Source: JBMDXB01 sp048594885 (lineage in GTDB: Bacteria; Acidobacteriota; Vicinamibacteria; Vicinamibacterales; 2-12-FULL-66-21). From it: a stretch of DNA of 64,000 nucleotides. The notes under the pieces were generated by a model. The model ran no database searches, was not told the origin of the DNA, and saw nothing but the letters and a program-made list of their open reading frames with translations. Every line of letters starts with the position of its first letter. Position 1 is the stretch's first letter. The position numbers were made by a program, and so were the translations under genes. Location: contig JBMDXB010000048.1 in the NCBI GenBank assembly GCA_048594885.1, positions 1-64,000 of the forward strand, written 5' to 3'. Below, one piece after another: positions 23,515 through 32,458 of this stretch.

Positions 23515-23888
23515 GGTCATCTCCCTCTGGCCGTGGTGCAAAGCTTCGACCAGATAGAAAAAGCCGCGCGGAATCGGCCTGACTTACGAACGGGATGCGG
23601 CGATGCCAGCGCCTGCCTGAGTTAACGCACCCCGGTGATTCCGCGCGACGCTACCCTCCACATCAAATCGCGTGCCCGGGAAAACGTCCGAAAACTGGCG
23701 CAAATCTGTCCGTACTCGTCCCATCGCGTGGACGCGGCTGACCTCCCGGCGAGACAACCATCTCCGGCCGGGCTGCGTCTCACCACCAGGCCGCTGAAGA
23801 ATGCCGGCCTGGAACGACCAAGGACCAAGGACCAAGGACCAAGGACCAAGGACCAAAGACCAACAAAGCTGAAAGGCGAGAGGATCTT
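23515..23888. other. Divergent intergenic region, 374 bp
   Basis: No gene is supported here. The minus-strand side (23515-23800) has no clear promoter. It contains a lower-GC stretch around 23640-23720 that could hold one. The plus-strand side ends in heptamer array D. GAGAGG about 6 nt before ATG 23889 is the ribosome-binding site of the PDZ gene. Confidence 0.5.
23817..23866. repeat. Heptamer array D (CCAAGGA)
   Basis: Five CCAAGGA units, then a CCAAAGA unit and partial copies, at about 23818-23866. It lies 23 bp before the PDZ-protein start, in its leader or promoter. The last unit equals the unit of array F, which links the two arrays as one sequence family. Confidence 0.88.
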
Positions 23889-24797
23889 ATGAATCGATGG
23901 AAGACAGCAGCGCTCGCTGCAGCACTCGTGGCCGCCGCGGGCCTGGGAGCAGCCATGGTGCCGGTCGCCCACGGGCAGGACGTGACGGTTTACGCGGCGG
24001 CGGCGCCGGAGCCGTTTGACATACAGGACGTTCGCATCTGGACCGGGGGCGGGCGGCTCGGCGTCACGGTTCGCGAGGTCGGTACCGACGACGCGAAGCG
24101 CGGAGGGCAATCGGGCGGAGGCGTCGTGATCGAGGAAGTGAGCCGCGACAGCGCCGCGGAGAAGGCCGGCTTCAAAAAGGGCGACATCGTCGTTGACTTC
24201 GACGGCGAGCGCGTTCGCAGCGTCCGGCAGTTCACGCGGCTCGTGCAGGAGACCGCGAGCGGCCGAGCGGTGAACGCCACCGTCATCCGCGACGGGCAGA
24301 AGACGACGTTGAGTGTCACGCCGCGCGAGAGCGACGCGTTCGCGCCGCTGCGCGACCTCGAAGTGTTCCGCGACAACTTCAGTTACTCGATTCCAGCCAG
24401 GCCCGCCATTCCGCGTCCCCCGGCCCCGCCCGCGACACCGCGCGCGCCCCTGCCGCGGGAATTCGAGGGATTGCTGCGGCTGGGAACGGCGCTGGGCGTC
24501 ACGGTCAACACGCTCTCGCCACAACTCGCGGATTACTTCGGTGTGAAGGACGGCGTACTGGTGTCGTCTGTCGCCGACGATTCAGCGGCGGCGAAGGCCG
24601 GCGTCAAGGCCGGCGACGTGATCACCGCGGTCAACGGCACGAGAGTCAACGACTCGGCCGATATCCGCCGCGCGATGCAGGACGTGAAGCCGGGCACCGA
24701 GTTCACCGTGGAAGTCGTGCGCGACAAGAAGACGCTGACGCTGAAGGGCAAGATGGAGGAACGGACGCCGGCGGTACGCCGCCGCGTGATCGTCTAA
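23889..24797 (+). CDS. Periplasmic protein with two PDZ domains
   Basis: 302 residues. A signal peptide (ending near VPVAHGQ) is followed by PDZ1 (about 45-145: RLGVTVREVG, EKAGFKKGDIVVDFDGERV) and PDZ2 (about 195-285: LGVTVNTLSPQLADYFGV, AAAKAGVKAGDVITAVNGTRV), joined by a Pro-rich linker. This is the HtrA/DegP architecture without the trypsin-like protease domain: no GNSGGP or catalytic triad is present. A scaffold or adaptor role in the periplasm is likely. It ends 9 bp before the convergent sensor gene. Confidence 0.88.
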   Translation: MNRWKTAALAAALVAAAGLGAAMVPVAHGQDVTVYAAAAPEPFDIQDVRIWTGGGRLGVTVREVGTDDAKRGGQSGGGVVIEEVSRDSAAEKAGFKKGDIVVDFDGERVRSVRQFTRLVQETASGRAVNATVIRDGQKTTLSVTPRESDAFAPLRDLEVFRDNFSYSIPARPAIPRPPAPPATPRAPLPREFEGLLRLGTALGVTVNTLSPQLADYFGVKDGVLVSSVADDSAAAKAGVKAGDVITAVNGTRVNDSADIRRAMQDVKPGTEFTVEVVRDKKTLTLKGKMEERTPAVRRRVIV

Positions 24798-24805
24798 CGT
24801 CTCGG

Positions 24806-26047
24806 CTAGACGATTTCAGCTTTCGGCGTTTCAGTTTGCGACGAACTACGCGAAGCCGGCGGCCCGACCAGCGTGGCGAGCTGGGCCGCGACGATGGCCG
24901 CCGCCGCCAGCTTCGCTCCCTGCCGCTCGCCTTCGTTCCTCACCTCCGCAGCCATGACACCGACGGAGCCGGCAGGCGTGACGAGCGGCGCGGCGATGGC
25001 GCCGTTCGCAATGGAGTCCGCCTTCACGGTCTGCACCAGACCCGTGCGGAACGCCGCTGCGGTGACGTTCTCGGCGTCGCGGGAAATGGTCCCCATCCGT
25101 GCGAGCACCTGATCGGAGTAGCCGTGGGCGACGATGGGTGACAGCTCGTGGCCGTCGGGGTCTGCAATCCACAACACGATTCCGGAAGCGTTGAGGACGA
25201 CGGCCGTTCGCTCGAGGATCGACGAGAGCGACCGCGTGTCGACCACCTTGCCGAGTTCTGTGCAGAGTGACGCGATCGAGCCGAGCGTGACGGACTCCGT
25301 TGTCGTGTCGGTGACGGGCGGCGGCGGCGGGGGCGGGGGCGGCGGTGGTGCTTTGAAGTTGTCTGCGTCCTCGTCGAGCGTCAGCGCCAGATCGAACGGC
25401 TCGGGCGTCGACGCCTCTGCGGCCGGCGTCGTCACCTGCACCGGTTCCCGCGGCCGTTTCGGCGCCGGGGTCAGCAACAGGATGATGAGCAGCGCGAAGC
25501 CGGCACACGAACCGAGGGACATCAGCTGTATTCGGCGCGCCTCGGTCATCGCGGACGCGCGCGACTGGTGATTCGCGGAGCGGGCTTCGTCCAGCGACGT
25601 CAGCGCCGCCCCGGTCATCTCCAGGCCGTCCGAGAAGATCAGGTCGGATGCGAGCAGGTTCTGCCCGCTGCTCGCGTACTCGCGCGCGCGGCGGTCCACC
25701 TCCTCGAAGTCCTGCAGGATCGCCAGCGTCGTGTCGATCGCCGTCTGCGCCTGTGGCGCCGGCGTCTGCGCGCGCAGCGCGGTGAGCTTGTCCCGGAGGT
25801 CGCCGAGCGCGGCGGACGCCTTCGACGTCCAGAATTCGTGCCCCTGCCCGGCGGCGACGTAGGCCTGCTGTGCGGCGCGGAGCTCGAGAATGCCGCGGCT
25901 TGCGGCCACCGCCGTCGCGTCGAAGCGCTCTGCGGCATCGCTCTCGGCGCGCGCGGCGAGCTCAGACATCCAGACGAAGTACCCCGCCGCGCCCGCTGCA
26001 GCCACGAACAGGATCAGGAGCGTCACACGTATCGCTGGGGATTTCAT
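24806..26047 (-). CDS. Membrane sensor protein with GAF domain and polyproline linker
   Basis: 413 residues. An N-terminal transmembrane helix (about 8-27) is followed by a periplasmic helical sensor region (about 30-165), a second transmembrane helix (about 172-192: LMSLGSCAGFALLIILLL), a linker with eleven consecutive prolines near 235-245, and a cytoplasmic GAF-like domain (about 255-395). No kinase, cyclase or phosphatase output domain is present, so it must signal through a partner. The polyproline run predicts ribosome stalling relieved by EF-P. Confidence 0.8.
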   Translation of the reverse strand: MKSPAIRVTLLILFVAAAGAAGYFVWMSELAARAESDAAERFDATAVAASRGILELRAAQQAYVAAGQGHEFWTSKASAALGDLRDKLTALRAQTPAPQAQTAIDTTLAILQDFEEVDRRAREYASSGQNLLASDLIFSDGLEMTGAALTSLDEARSANHQSRASAMTEARRIQLMSLGSCAGFALLIILLLTPAPKRPREPVQVTTPAAEASTPEPFDLALTLDEDADNFKAPPPPPPPPPPPVTDTTTESVTLGSIASLCTELGKVVDTRSLSSILERTAVVLNASGIVLWIADPDGHELSPIVAHGYSDQVLARMGTISRDAENVTAAAFRTGLVQTVKADSIANGAIAAPLVTPAGSVGVMAAEVRNEGERQGAKLAAAAIVAAQLATLVGPPASRSSSQTETPKAEIV

Positions 26048-26097
26048 CGTGGGATCTCCAAGCCACGGTTACTATAACAAAGCTCTTCAGGCGAACT

Positions 26098-27009
26098 GTG
26101 CGTGTAATCGCAATTGTCAACCCGATTTCCGGCGCCCGTGCGGACCCGAACGCAGCGGCGCGTCGCGTCGCGGCGCTTCGCGCGGCCGCGGAACGGCGCG
26201 GACTGGACGTCGAGATTCTCCTGACCGAGCGCGCCGGCCACGCGCGCGACCTGGCGGCGTCGAGCGTCGAGGCCGGCGCTGACCTCGTGATCGCGTGGGG
26301 CGGGGACGGGACGATCAACGAGGTCGGCGCGGCGTTGATCGGGACGCCGACGACGCTCGGCGTCGTGCCAGCGGGGTCCGGCAACGGCCTCGCCGCGGCC
26401 CTGGCGCTGCCCCGCACTCCAGACCTCGCCATCGACGCCGCCTTCGACGGCCGCGCGTGGACGATCGACGCGGGGATGATGGCCGGCCGGCCGTTCTTCA
26501 ACATCGCCGGCGTGGGATTCGACGCCAGGGTCGCGCAGCTTTTCAATCGGCAGCCGATTGGCCGCCGCGGCAGATGGCCCTACGTCAGGCTCGCCGTCGC
26601 CGAAGGATTTCGCTACTCGGCCGCCGAATACTCGCTGACGATCGACGGCGAAACCCGCACGCAGCGCGCGTTCCTCATTGCCTTTGCCAACGGCCGCGAG
26701 TTCGGGATGGGCGCGCGCATCGCTCCGCAGGCGGCGCTCGACGACGGCATCCTCGACGTGACGATTGTGGCAGCGCGGCCGCCCCTCGCGCTGCTGTGGC
26801 ATGCCCGGCATCTCGCCACCGGGCGTCCCGACCGGGCGACGTGCGTCCGCATGGAGCACGCGCGGACGGCGACGGTCGATTCGGACCGGCCGATGGAGTT
26901 TCATGTCGATGGCGAGTCTGGCGTCGCGAGAGGGACGATCGACGTGCGGGTGATTCCGGGCGCGCTGACGGTGAAGGTGCCCGAGGCAGGGGTAAAGGGT
27001 AAGGGGTAA
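26098..27009 (+). CDS. Diacylglycerol/lipid kinase family protein
   Basis: 303 residues from GTG 26098 (VRVIAIVNPISG). The DAGK catalytic motifs are GGDGTINEVG near 68 and PAGSGNGLAAAL shortly after, followed by a second beta-sandwich domain ending FHVDGESG. The family (YegS, LCB5, BmrU) phosphorylates lipid hydroxyls; the exact lipid is not predictable. Upstream in-frame codons belong to the divergent sensor gene. The last residues (GVKGKG) are encoded by heptamer array E, so the array has been recruited into the coding end. Confidence 0.88.
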   Translation: MRVIAIVNPISGARADPNAAARRVAALRAAAERRGLDVEILLTERAGHARDLAASSVEAGADLVIAWGGDGTINEVGAALIGTPTTLGVVPAGSGNGLAAALALPRTPDLAIDAAFDGRAWTIDAGMMAGRPFFNIAGVGFDARVAQLFNRQPIGRRGRWPYVRLAVAEGFRYSAAEYSLTIDGETRTQRAFLIAFANGREFGMGARIAPQAALDDGILDVTIVAARPPLALLWHARHLATGRPDRATCVRMEHARTATVDSDRPMEFHVDGESGVARGTIDVRVIPGALTVKVPEAGVKGKG

Positions 27010-27034
27010 AGGGTAAAGGGTAAAGGGTAAGGGT
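26990..27034. repeat. Heptamer array E (AAAGGGT)
   Basis: About six AAAGGGT units (one AAGGGGT variant) at 26990-27034, the same unit as arrays A and C. It straddles the lipid-kinase stop (TAA from a unit) and ends 8 bp before the convergent dsbD stop. Confidence 0.88.
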
Positions 27035-27042
27035 ACGGTCTC

Positions 27043-28779
27043 TTACGGCTTCAAGATGACGTACGTGGGGAGGCCGACGGCGCCGAAGCGCTGCATGACG
27101 TTGCTCGCCGGCGGCTCGTCGGGATTCTCCGCCTGGAACTTGATCTTCACGTAGTGCTCGAGCGCCGCCACGACGGCCGGATCCCTCAGCGTCGTCTTGT
27201 CCATCGTCAGGCAGTTCTTGCACCACGTGGCCCACAGGTCGACCAGCACCGGCTTCTGCTCGCGCTCGGCGATAGCGAGGCCGGTGGCAAGATCGGAATG
27301 CCATCCCTCCTTCAGCTTCTCGGCGACGCTCGACTGCACTTCGGCCGCGTCAACGAAGCGGTTCGCGAACAGCCCGTACGCGAGGTAGCCGTAGTAGACG
27401 GCCATGCCGAGGATGAACACGCCGAACGCCTGCTTCACCCGCACCATCCAGGCGCCGGGCTTGGGCAGCGCGGCGATGCCGGCGCCGGCGACCGGCCACG
27501 GGATCGCCATGCCGAGACCCAGCAGGAACGGCAGCGCGAGCGCCGCGGTCGTGCCCGCTGCATAAAGGTCACTGGAAAAGACGATCACCTGGATGACGAC
27601 AGGCGCGACGCAGGCGCCGGCGAGCAGCGCAGCGATCGCTCCCATGGTGAACGCGAGCACGAAGGTGCCGCGGCTGGACTCGCTCACGCGGAAGCTGCTC
27701 GACCACCGCGAAAAGTCGATTTCGATGACGTCGAACATCGCCAAGGCGAGCACGACGAAGAGCAGCGCGATGCCGGCGTTGAACCAGGGAGAAGCATTGA
27801 TGCTGCCGAACGTGCCGGTGGTGAGGACGACGGCCAGTCCGAGCACGCCGTAGACGATCGCCATTGCCGCGCCGTAGGTCGCGCCGAGCAGGAACCCGCG
27901 TTTCCGCGAGCCGGCCTGCGCGCCGGCGCCGATGATGGCGAGGTTGATCGGAATCATCGGCAGGACACACGGCGTCAGGTTCAGCGCCAGGCCGCCGACG
28001 AGCACGATCGCGAGGATCGCGAGCACGCCGCGTCCTTCGAACCAGTCTTTCCTTGCGACCCCTGTTTCGGCGTTGCGGATGAACGTGAGAAAGGCCTCGA
28101 CATCCATGTAGCCGCCGTCAACGCTCTGCACGGTGAAGCGATCGAGCGCGGCCATCGGATCGCGTGGCGGCTCCCGCGGCGTGACAACGGCCGGAGCGGC
28201 CCCTTCGCCTCCTTCGGGCGGCGGCCGCTCGCCCGTGCCGAAGCGGATCTTCGAGAAAACGTCGCCATGCTGAGCCACTGGTGATGTTCCCGGCGGTGCG
28301 ACGCGCACGTTCCACGCCAGTGGAATCGTCGCGGGAACGTAGCAGATGTTCTCGTCACAGGCTTGATAGCGCAGACGGCCCTGGACGGCGACATCGCCCG
28401 GCGCGGCGCTCGCGGCGACGTTCAACCGCACGCCGATCAGAAACTCGCGTTCGTAGACGGCGAGCGGCTGCGGGCTGCCCTTCTGCTGCAGATCCGATGA
28501 TTCGGGGTAGACGATTTCCTCGACCGTGATTCCAGCGGGCGCACTGACGGTCAGGACCGTGGGAATGAGGCTGGGGTCGCGCGGTTTGTTGGAATTCGCG
28601 TGCAGCCCCTCAGGCAGTGTGACTCTTGCCGCGAGACGCGCAGACGTGCCGGCGCCCACCGCGTCGTGCTCGACGAGCGGCGTGACTTCCGCCCGCGGCC
28701 GGCGAATCGCCTCCTCCTGTGCGGACGCCTCAGCGGCGACGAGCAGGGCCAGAACGGCCAGAGCAGCGATTCGCGTCAC
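27043..28779 (-). CDS. dsbD: Thiol:disulfide interchange protein DsbD
   Basis: 578 residues. After the signal peptide (ending ASAQ) come an N-terminal immunoglobulin-like DsbD-alpha domain (about 30-160, with the Cys pair in CDENICY), a polytopic domain (about 245-470, with LNLTPCVLPMIP and GACVAPVVIQVIVF carrying the transmembrane Cys), and a C-terminal thioredoxin domain with WATWCKNC near 517-521. It moves electrons from cytoplasmic thioredoxin to periplasmic proteins. It starts 2 bp after the nuoG stop, so the two are probably one operon. Confidence 0.93.
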   Translation of the reverse strand: MTRIAALAVLALLVAAEASAQEEAIRRPRAEVTPLVEHDAVGAGTSARLAARVTLPEGLHANSNKPRDPSLIPTVLTVSAPAGITVEEIVYPESSDLQQKGSPQPLAVYEREFLIGVRLNVAASAAPGDVAVQGRLRYQACDENICYVPATIPLAWNVRVAPPGTSPVAQHGDVFSKIRFGTGERPPPEGGEGAAPAVVTPREPPRDPMAALDRFTVQSVDGGYMDVEAFLTFIRNAETGVARKDWFEGRGVLAILAIVLVGGLALNLTPCVLPMIPINLAIIGAGAQAGSRKRGFLLGATYGAAMAIVYGVLGLAVVLTTGTFGSINASPWFNAGIALLFVVLALAMFDVIEIDFSRWSSSFRVSESSRGTFVLAFTMGAIAALLAGACVAPVVIQVIVFSSDLYAAGTTAALALPFLLGLGMAIPWPVAGAGIAALPKPGAWMVRVKQAFGVFILGMAVYYGYLAYGLFANRFVDAAEVQSSVAEKLKEGWHSDLATGLAIAEREQKPVLVDLWATWCKNCLTMDKTTLRDPAVVAALEHYVKIKFQAENPDEPPASNVMQRFGAVGLPTYVILKP

Positions 28780-28780
28780 A

Positions 28781-30574
28781 TCAATCGACTTTCCTCAAGG
28801 GGATCGCCTGGAGCATCGACGTCGGCACGGCGGCGCCGGCGAACTTCACCGGCGGCAGGTCCTGGAACATGAAGTCCCACTTCCAGCGCTCCGACGGGTT
28901 CGACGTCTGCAGCCAGTGACGCGCCGCCACGGGCCGCGCGAACGCCAGTTTCGTCAAGCCCTCGTATCGCGCGTTGCCGGACAACGCCGCGGCGAGATCC
29001 GCTCGAATCGCGGCACTGCTGGTGTACGTCAGCGATGCCCCGAGCGCCAGGCCGACGTTGACCAGGACCTGCCAGTCCTCCTGCGCCTCCCCTGGGGGAG
29101 CAATGGCGCGCGCGGCGCCCTGCAGCCGTCCCTGCCGGTTCACATAAGACGCGTCCTTCTCGACCCAGGATGCGCCCGGCAGGACGACGTCGGCCGCCCT
29201 CGCGAGTCCGGTCAACAGCGGGCCCTGCACCACGAGGCACTTGATGCGGCCGCTGCGGCGAGCCTCGACGATCCAGGAGATGTCGCCGATCGATCCATCG
29301 GGACCAGGGTCGAGCACATACAACGCGGAGACGGCGCCCTGATCCACCAGGCGGCGGAACGCGGAGACGTCCGGCTCCCCGGTCTCGGACGCCTGCACGG
29401 GGAACCCGAGATCTTTCGCGCCGTTGACGTTCGGCGCGTCGGACGGAGGAATCGTGAACTTCGCGCCGGGAGGCTGCGGCTTCACGCGGTGCCGCCACGA
29501 GATCGCGACGCCGTCTTCGGGAACCGAGAACGCCTGTCCGAGCGTTGCGATCAGGAACAGCTCCTCGAGCGACGCGTGCGCCGAGATGAAGAAGCGCAGC
29601 GCCGACTGGCCGCCCGCGGCGGTGAGCCGATCCGCGAGCTTCGACAGCGCGTTGGTCCAGTCCGTCGGCTCCTGCGTGCCGGTCTCGTTGCGGACGAGCG
29701 GCCTCTGGATCCGGTCGTCGCCTTCGATCCAGCGGTAATCGAACCGGCCGATGTCGCACATCCAGTAGTTGTTGACGTCGGGATTGAGTCGCGGCGTCAT
29801 GCGAATGAGCTGCGCACCCTTCGCCCACTCCGGCTTTGCCTTGATCCACGCCGTGGTGTTGCAGCCCTTCTCGCACAGCGTGCAGATCGTGTCGACCGCA
29901 TGCGGGTTGTCCCACGGGCGGGACTTGAACCGATAGTCGCGCGTGGTAATCGCGCCGACGGGGCAGACGTCCATGAGGTTGCCGGAGAGCAGCGAGTGCA
30001 CGCCCTGCTCCTGGAACGTCGCGATCTCGCTGCCGTAGCCGCGATCGACGATGCTGATCTGCGCGTCGGTGTCGATCTCGCGCATGAAGCGGACGCAGCG
30101 GGTGCAGAGGATGCAGCGGTTGCGATTCAGCATCAGCGTCGGCCCGAAGTCCACGTCGGCCCGAACGCCCTCGCCGTCGAACACGCGCCGCGGAAACTCC
30201 ATCCGGCTCTCGTTCGGGCCGAAGCTGTAGGAGAAATCCTGCAGCGGACACTCGCCGCCCTTGTCGCACACCGGGCAGTCGAGCGGATGGTTGATCAGCA
30301 GGAACTCGAACACGCTCGCGCGCGCCTCGACCACATCGGGCGCGTTCGTCGATACGACCATGCCTTCGGCGACCGGCGTCGAGCAGGATGTCTGCAGCTT
30401 CGGCATCTTCTCGATCTTGACGATGCACACGCGGCAGGAGCCGTCGATGCCGAGCCCGGGGTGGTAGCAGTAGTAAGGAATCCTGATGCCGTTCTCGATG
30501 GCGGCCTGGAGGACCGTCTTGCCCTTCTCGACCGTGATCTGCCGGCCATCAATCGTCAGCGTGACCGTATCCAT
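28781..30574 (-). CDS. nuoG: NADH-quinone oxidoreductase subunit G (NuoG-like)
   Basis: 597 residues from ATG 30574 (MDTVTLTIDGRQITV). The N-terminal 2Fe-2S domain has YYCYHPGLGIDGSCRVCIV, followed by the His-Cys3 NuoG motif (HPLDCPVCDKGGECPLQ), the RCILCTRCVRFMREI cluster region with MDVCPVGAI, and a molybdopterin-oxidoreductase-like half. It is shorter than E. coli NuoG (about 900). The nuoE/F/H/I partners expected beside it are absent; its neighbours are dsbD and a divergent membrane protein. An upstream in-frame reading is only heptamer array F and was rejected. Confidence 0.88.
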   Translation of the reverse strand: MDTVTLTIDGRQITVEKGKTVLQAAIENGIRIPYYCYHPGLGIDGSCRVCIVKIEKMPKLQTSCSTPVAEGMVVSTNAPDVVEARASVFEFLLINHPLDCPVCDKGGECPLQDFSYSFGPNESRMEFPRRVFDGEGVRADVDFGPTLMLNRNRCILCTRCVRFMREIDTDAQISIVDRGYGSEIATFQEQGVHSLLSGNLMDVCPVGAITTRDYRFKSRPWDNPHAVDTICTLCEKGCNTTAWIKAKPEWAKGAQLIRMTPRLNPDVNNYWMCDIGRFDYRWIEGDDRIQRPLVRNETGTQEPTDWTNALSKLADRLTAAGGQSALRFFISAHASLEELFLIATLGQAFSVPEDGVAISWRHRVKPQPPGAKFTIPPSDAPNVNGAKDLGFPVQASETGEPDVSAFRRLVDQGAVSALYVLDPGPDGSIGDISWIVEARRSGRIKCLVVQGPLLTGLARAADVVLPGASWVEKDASYVNRQGRLQGAARAIAPPGEAQEDWQVLVNVGLALGASLTYTSSAAIRADLAAALSGNARYEGLTKLAFARPVAARHWLQTSNPSERWKWDFMFQDLPPVKFAGAAVPTSMLQAIPLRKVD

Positions 30575-30583
30575 AACCTTACG

Positions 30584-30614
30584 ATCATATAACTCCCAAC
30601 ATCCAAAGGGCCAA
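30584..30614 (-). promoter_or_regulatory. Possible nuoG promoter overlapping array F
   Basis: On the minus strand, TTGGCC (30614-30609) and TATATG (30591-30586) are 17 bp apart, or TATGAT (30589-30584) at 19 bp. The site lies 10-15 bp before the nuoG ATG. The -35-like TTGG comes from the edge of the CCAA-type repeat. Consensus evidence only. Confidence 0.3.
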
Positions 30615-30719
30615 CTGCCAAGGACTGGCCAAAGCTCCAAAGGCCAAAGACCAAAGACCAAAGACCAAAGACCAAAGACCAAAGACCAAAGGCCAAAGAC
30701 CAAAGGCCAACTGGCAAAT
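30592..30719. repeat. Heptamer array F (CCAAAGA family)
   Basis: After degenerate CCAAAGGG/CCAACTG/CCAAGGA units (30602-30642), CCAAAGA or CCAAAGG repeats about ten times (30643-30712). It lies between divergent nuoG (minus) and the polytopic membrane protein (plus). It shares the motif order AACTCCCAA...CCAACTGCCAA with array G. Confidence 0.88.
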
Positions 30720-30741
30720 CACGAGGAACCGGCCGGCGGTC

Positions 30742-30771
30742 TTGCACGCGCGCGTGCGCAAAAAATACGAT
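30742..30771 (+). promoter_or_regulatory. Possible promoter of the 30786 membrane protein
   Basis: TTGCAC (30742-30747) and TACGAT (30766-30771) are separated by 18 bp. The expected transcript start falls about 8 nt before ATG 30786, so the message would have almost no leader. No Shine-Dalgarno is seen, which fits. Evidence is sequence similarity only. Confidence 0.35.
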
Positions 30772-30785
30772 GGGCCTCATCGTCG

Positions 30786-32426
30786 ATGCCCAACGCTCCA
30801 GGTCCGGAACGTGTCGCGGTCGAGCGGCTGGCGCCGCCGCGCCGCATCGATCGCAGGACGTGGCTGTACGCGTGCGCCGCGATCGTAGGTTCGACGGTAT
30901 GGTTGTGGCCGCACATTCTGCAGTTCCGCAGTGTTCCCGATCGTGGAGATCCGATCTTCTCGGCCTGGCGCCTCGCGCGATTCGCCCATCAGCTGACGAA
31001 GGATCCCTGGCACCTGTTTGACGGCAACATCTTCCATCCGCTGCCGCTCACGCTCACGTACTCCGACCCGACTGCGCTGCAGGGTCTCCTCGCCTTCCCA
31101 TTCATCGCTGCCGGAATAGACCCCCTCGTCGTCGCGAACCTCCTGTTGTTCGCCGCGTTTCCGGCGTGCGCGCTGGCGTTTTTCTTTGCCGCGTGGCGTC
31201 TGACCGGTGAGCCGCAGAGCGCGTTGATCGCAGGGCTTCTCGGCGCGTGGTATCCCTTCCATGGCGAGCATTACAGCCATCTCGAACTGCAATGGTTCAT
31301 GTTCGTCCCTCTCGCGCTGACGGCCCTGATGCTGGTGTTGGACAGGCCGACCGTGATTCGAGGTGCACTGCTCGGCGCAGCGGTCGGTGCGCAGTGGCTC
31401 GCGTCGATGTACATCGGGTTGATGCTGCTCTCGGCGGTCGTTCCCTTCGCGGTGATTCTCGCCATCCGGTGGCGCGTGCGCCCGTCGATGCGCCTTGTCC
31501 GGGCGGCGAGTGTCGCCGCGGCGATTGCCATTCCGGCCTTGTCCTTCACGGCAGTCCCTTACTGGGCGAGTCTGGATCAACGCGGCGAACGCGGCATTGA
31601 AGAGGTCACGGCTGGCAGCGCAACAATCTCTGACTACCTCGCGACACACCGTCGCATGGCCTCGTACAACCGGCGCTCGAGAGTGCACAATCAGCCCGAA
31701 CGCGAGCTCTGTCCCGGGGTCAGTCCCGTCGTTTTGGCGTCGCTCGGCGTGTCCTCGGGGTTTGGCGCCGTCAAGCTGGCGTCGGTGGTTGCCGGAGCCT
31801 TTGCCTTCGACTGGTCGTTGGGATTCACCGGTCTCACATACGGTGCGTTGTATTCGACGCTTGCTCCTTATCGCGGAATACGTGTGCCGGCGAGATTCGC
31901 CGTGATCGTAGGATCGCTGCTGATCCTGCTCGGGGCATTCGGCACGGAGGTGCTGCTTCGACGGGTACGCGCGGGGCGCGTGCGGCTGGTCGCCTGCGGA
32001 ACCCTGGCAGTCATCGTCCTTCTCGATCTCCGGCTGACGACGCCGCTCGTCGGCTACTGGCCGACGATTCCACAGATCTATGGACGCGTGACGCCGGAGA
32101 TGGTCCTGGCGGAATTCCCAACGTCACACGCGGTCCATCACATGTACTTCTCGACGCGTCACTGGGCGCGCCTCATCGGGGGCTACAGCGGCTTCATTCC
32201 CAGGGACCCCGAACTGCACGAGCTCCTCGAGGCGTTTCCGTCACGTGACGCCATCGACGGCTTGCGGCGCCGCGGCGCCACGCATCTCACGTACAACTGC
32301 GCATTCGAGCGAAGCCCGGAACGCTGCCGCAGCAACCTCGAGGTCCTTCACTCCAATACGTCCCTCGAGCAGCTCGCAACGGAACGCTGGAGCGGCTCAG
32401 AGGTGCGTCTCTATCGGCTGCGCTGA
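30786..32426 (+). CDS. Polytopic membrane protein, glycosyltransferase-like (GT-C type?)
   Basis: 546 residues with roughly ten hydrophobic segments. A large first periplasmic loop follows the first helix (FRSVPDRGDPIFSAWRLARF), with HLFDGNIFHPLPLTLTYSDP. A soluble C-terminal domain of about 130 residues ends the protein. The acidic first loop and layout resemble YfhO-type or GT-C glycosyltransferases, which use lipid-linked sugars, but no diagnostic motif is certain. ATG 30786 has no RBS. It converges on the M1-like peptidase gene. Confidence 0.75.
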   Translation: MPNAPGPERVAVERLAPPRRIDRRTWLYACAAIVGSTVWLWPHILQFRSVPDRGDPIFSAWRLARFAHQLTKDPWHLFDGNIFHPLPLTLTYSDPTALQGLLAFPFIAAGIDPLVVANLLLFAAFPACALAFFFAAWRLTGEPQSALIAGLLGAWYPFHGEHYSHLELQWFMFVPLALTALMLVLDRPTVIRGALLGAAVGAQWLASMYIGLMLLSAVVPFAVILAIRWRVRPSMRLVRAASVAAAIAIPALSFTAVPYWASLDQRGERGIEEVTAGSATISDYLATHRRMASYNRRSRVHNQPERELCPGVSPVVLASLGVSSGFGAVKLASVVAGAFAFDWSLGFTGLTYGALYSTLAPYRGIRVPARFAVIVGSLLILLGAFGTEVLLRRVRAGRVRLVACGTLAVIVLLDLRLTTPLVGYWPTIPQIYGRVTPEMVLAEFPTSHAVHHMYFSTRHWARLIGGYSGFIPRDPELHELLEAFPSRDAIDGLRRRGATHLTYNCAFERSPERCRSNLEVLHSNTSLEQLATERWSGSEVRLYRLR

Positions 32427-32458
32427 TGCGTTGCCAGTGCCGAGGCGGCGCGGGCCAC

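Noticed and set aside
28526..30592. 688-codon plus-strand ORF over nuoG and the dsbD start
   Set aside because: Shadow of nuoG, whose Fe-S motifs are intact on the minus strand.
10695..30719. CRISPR arrays
   Set aside because: The tandem repeats have 7-bp units with no spacers and no cas genes.
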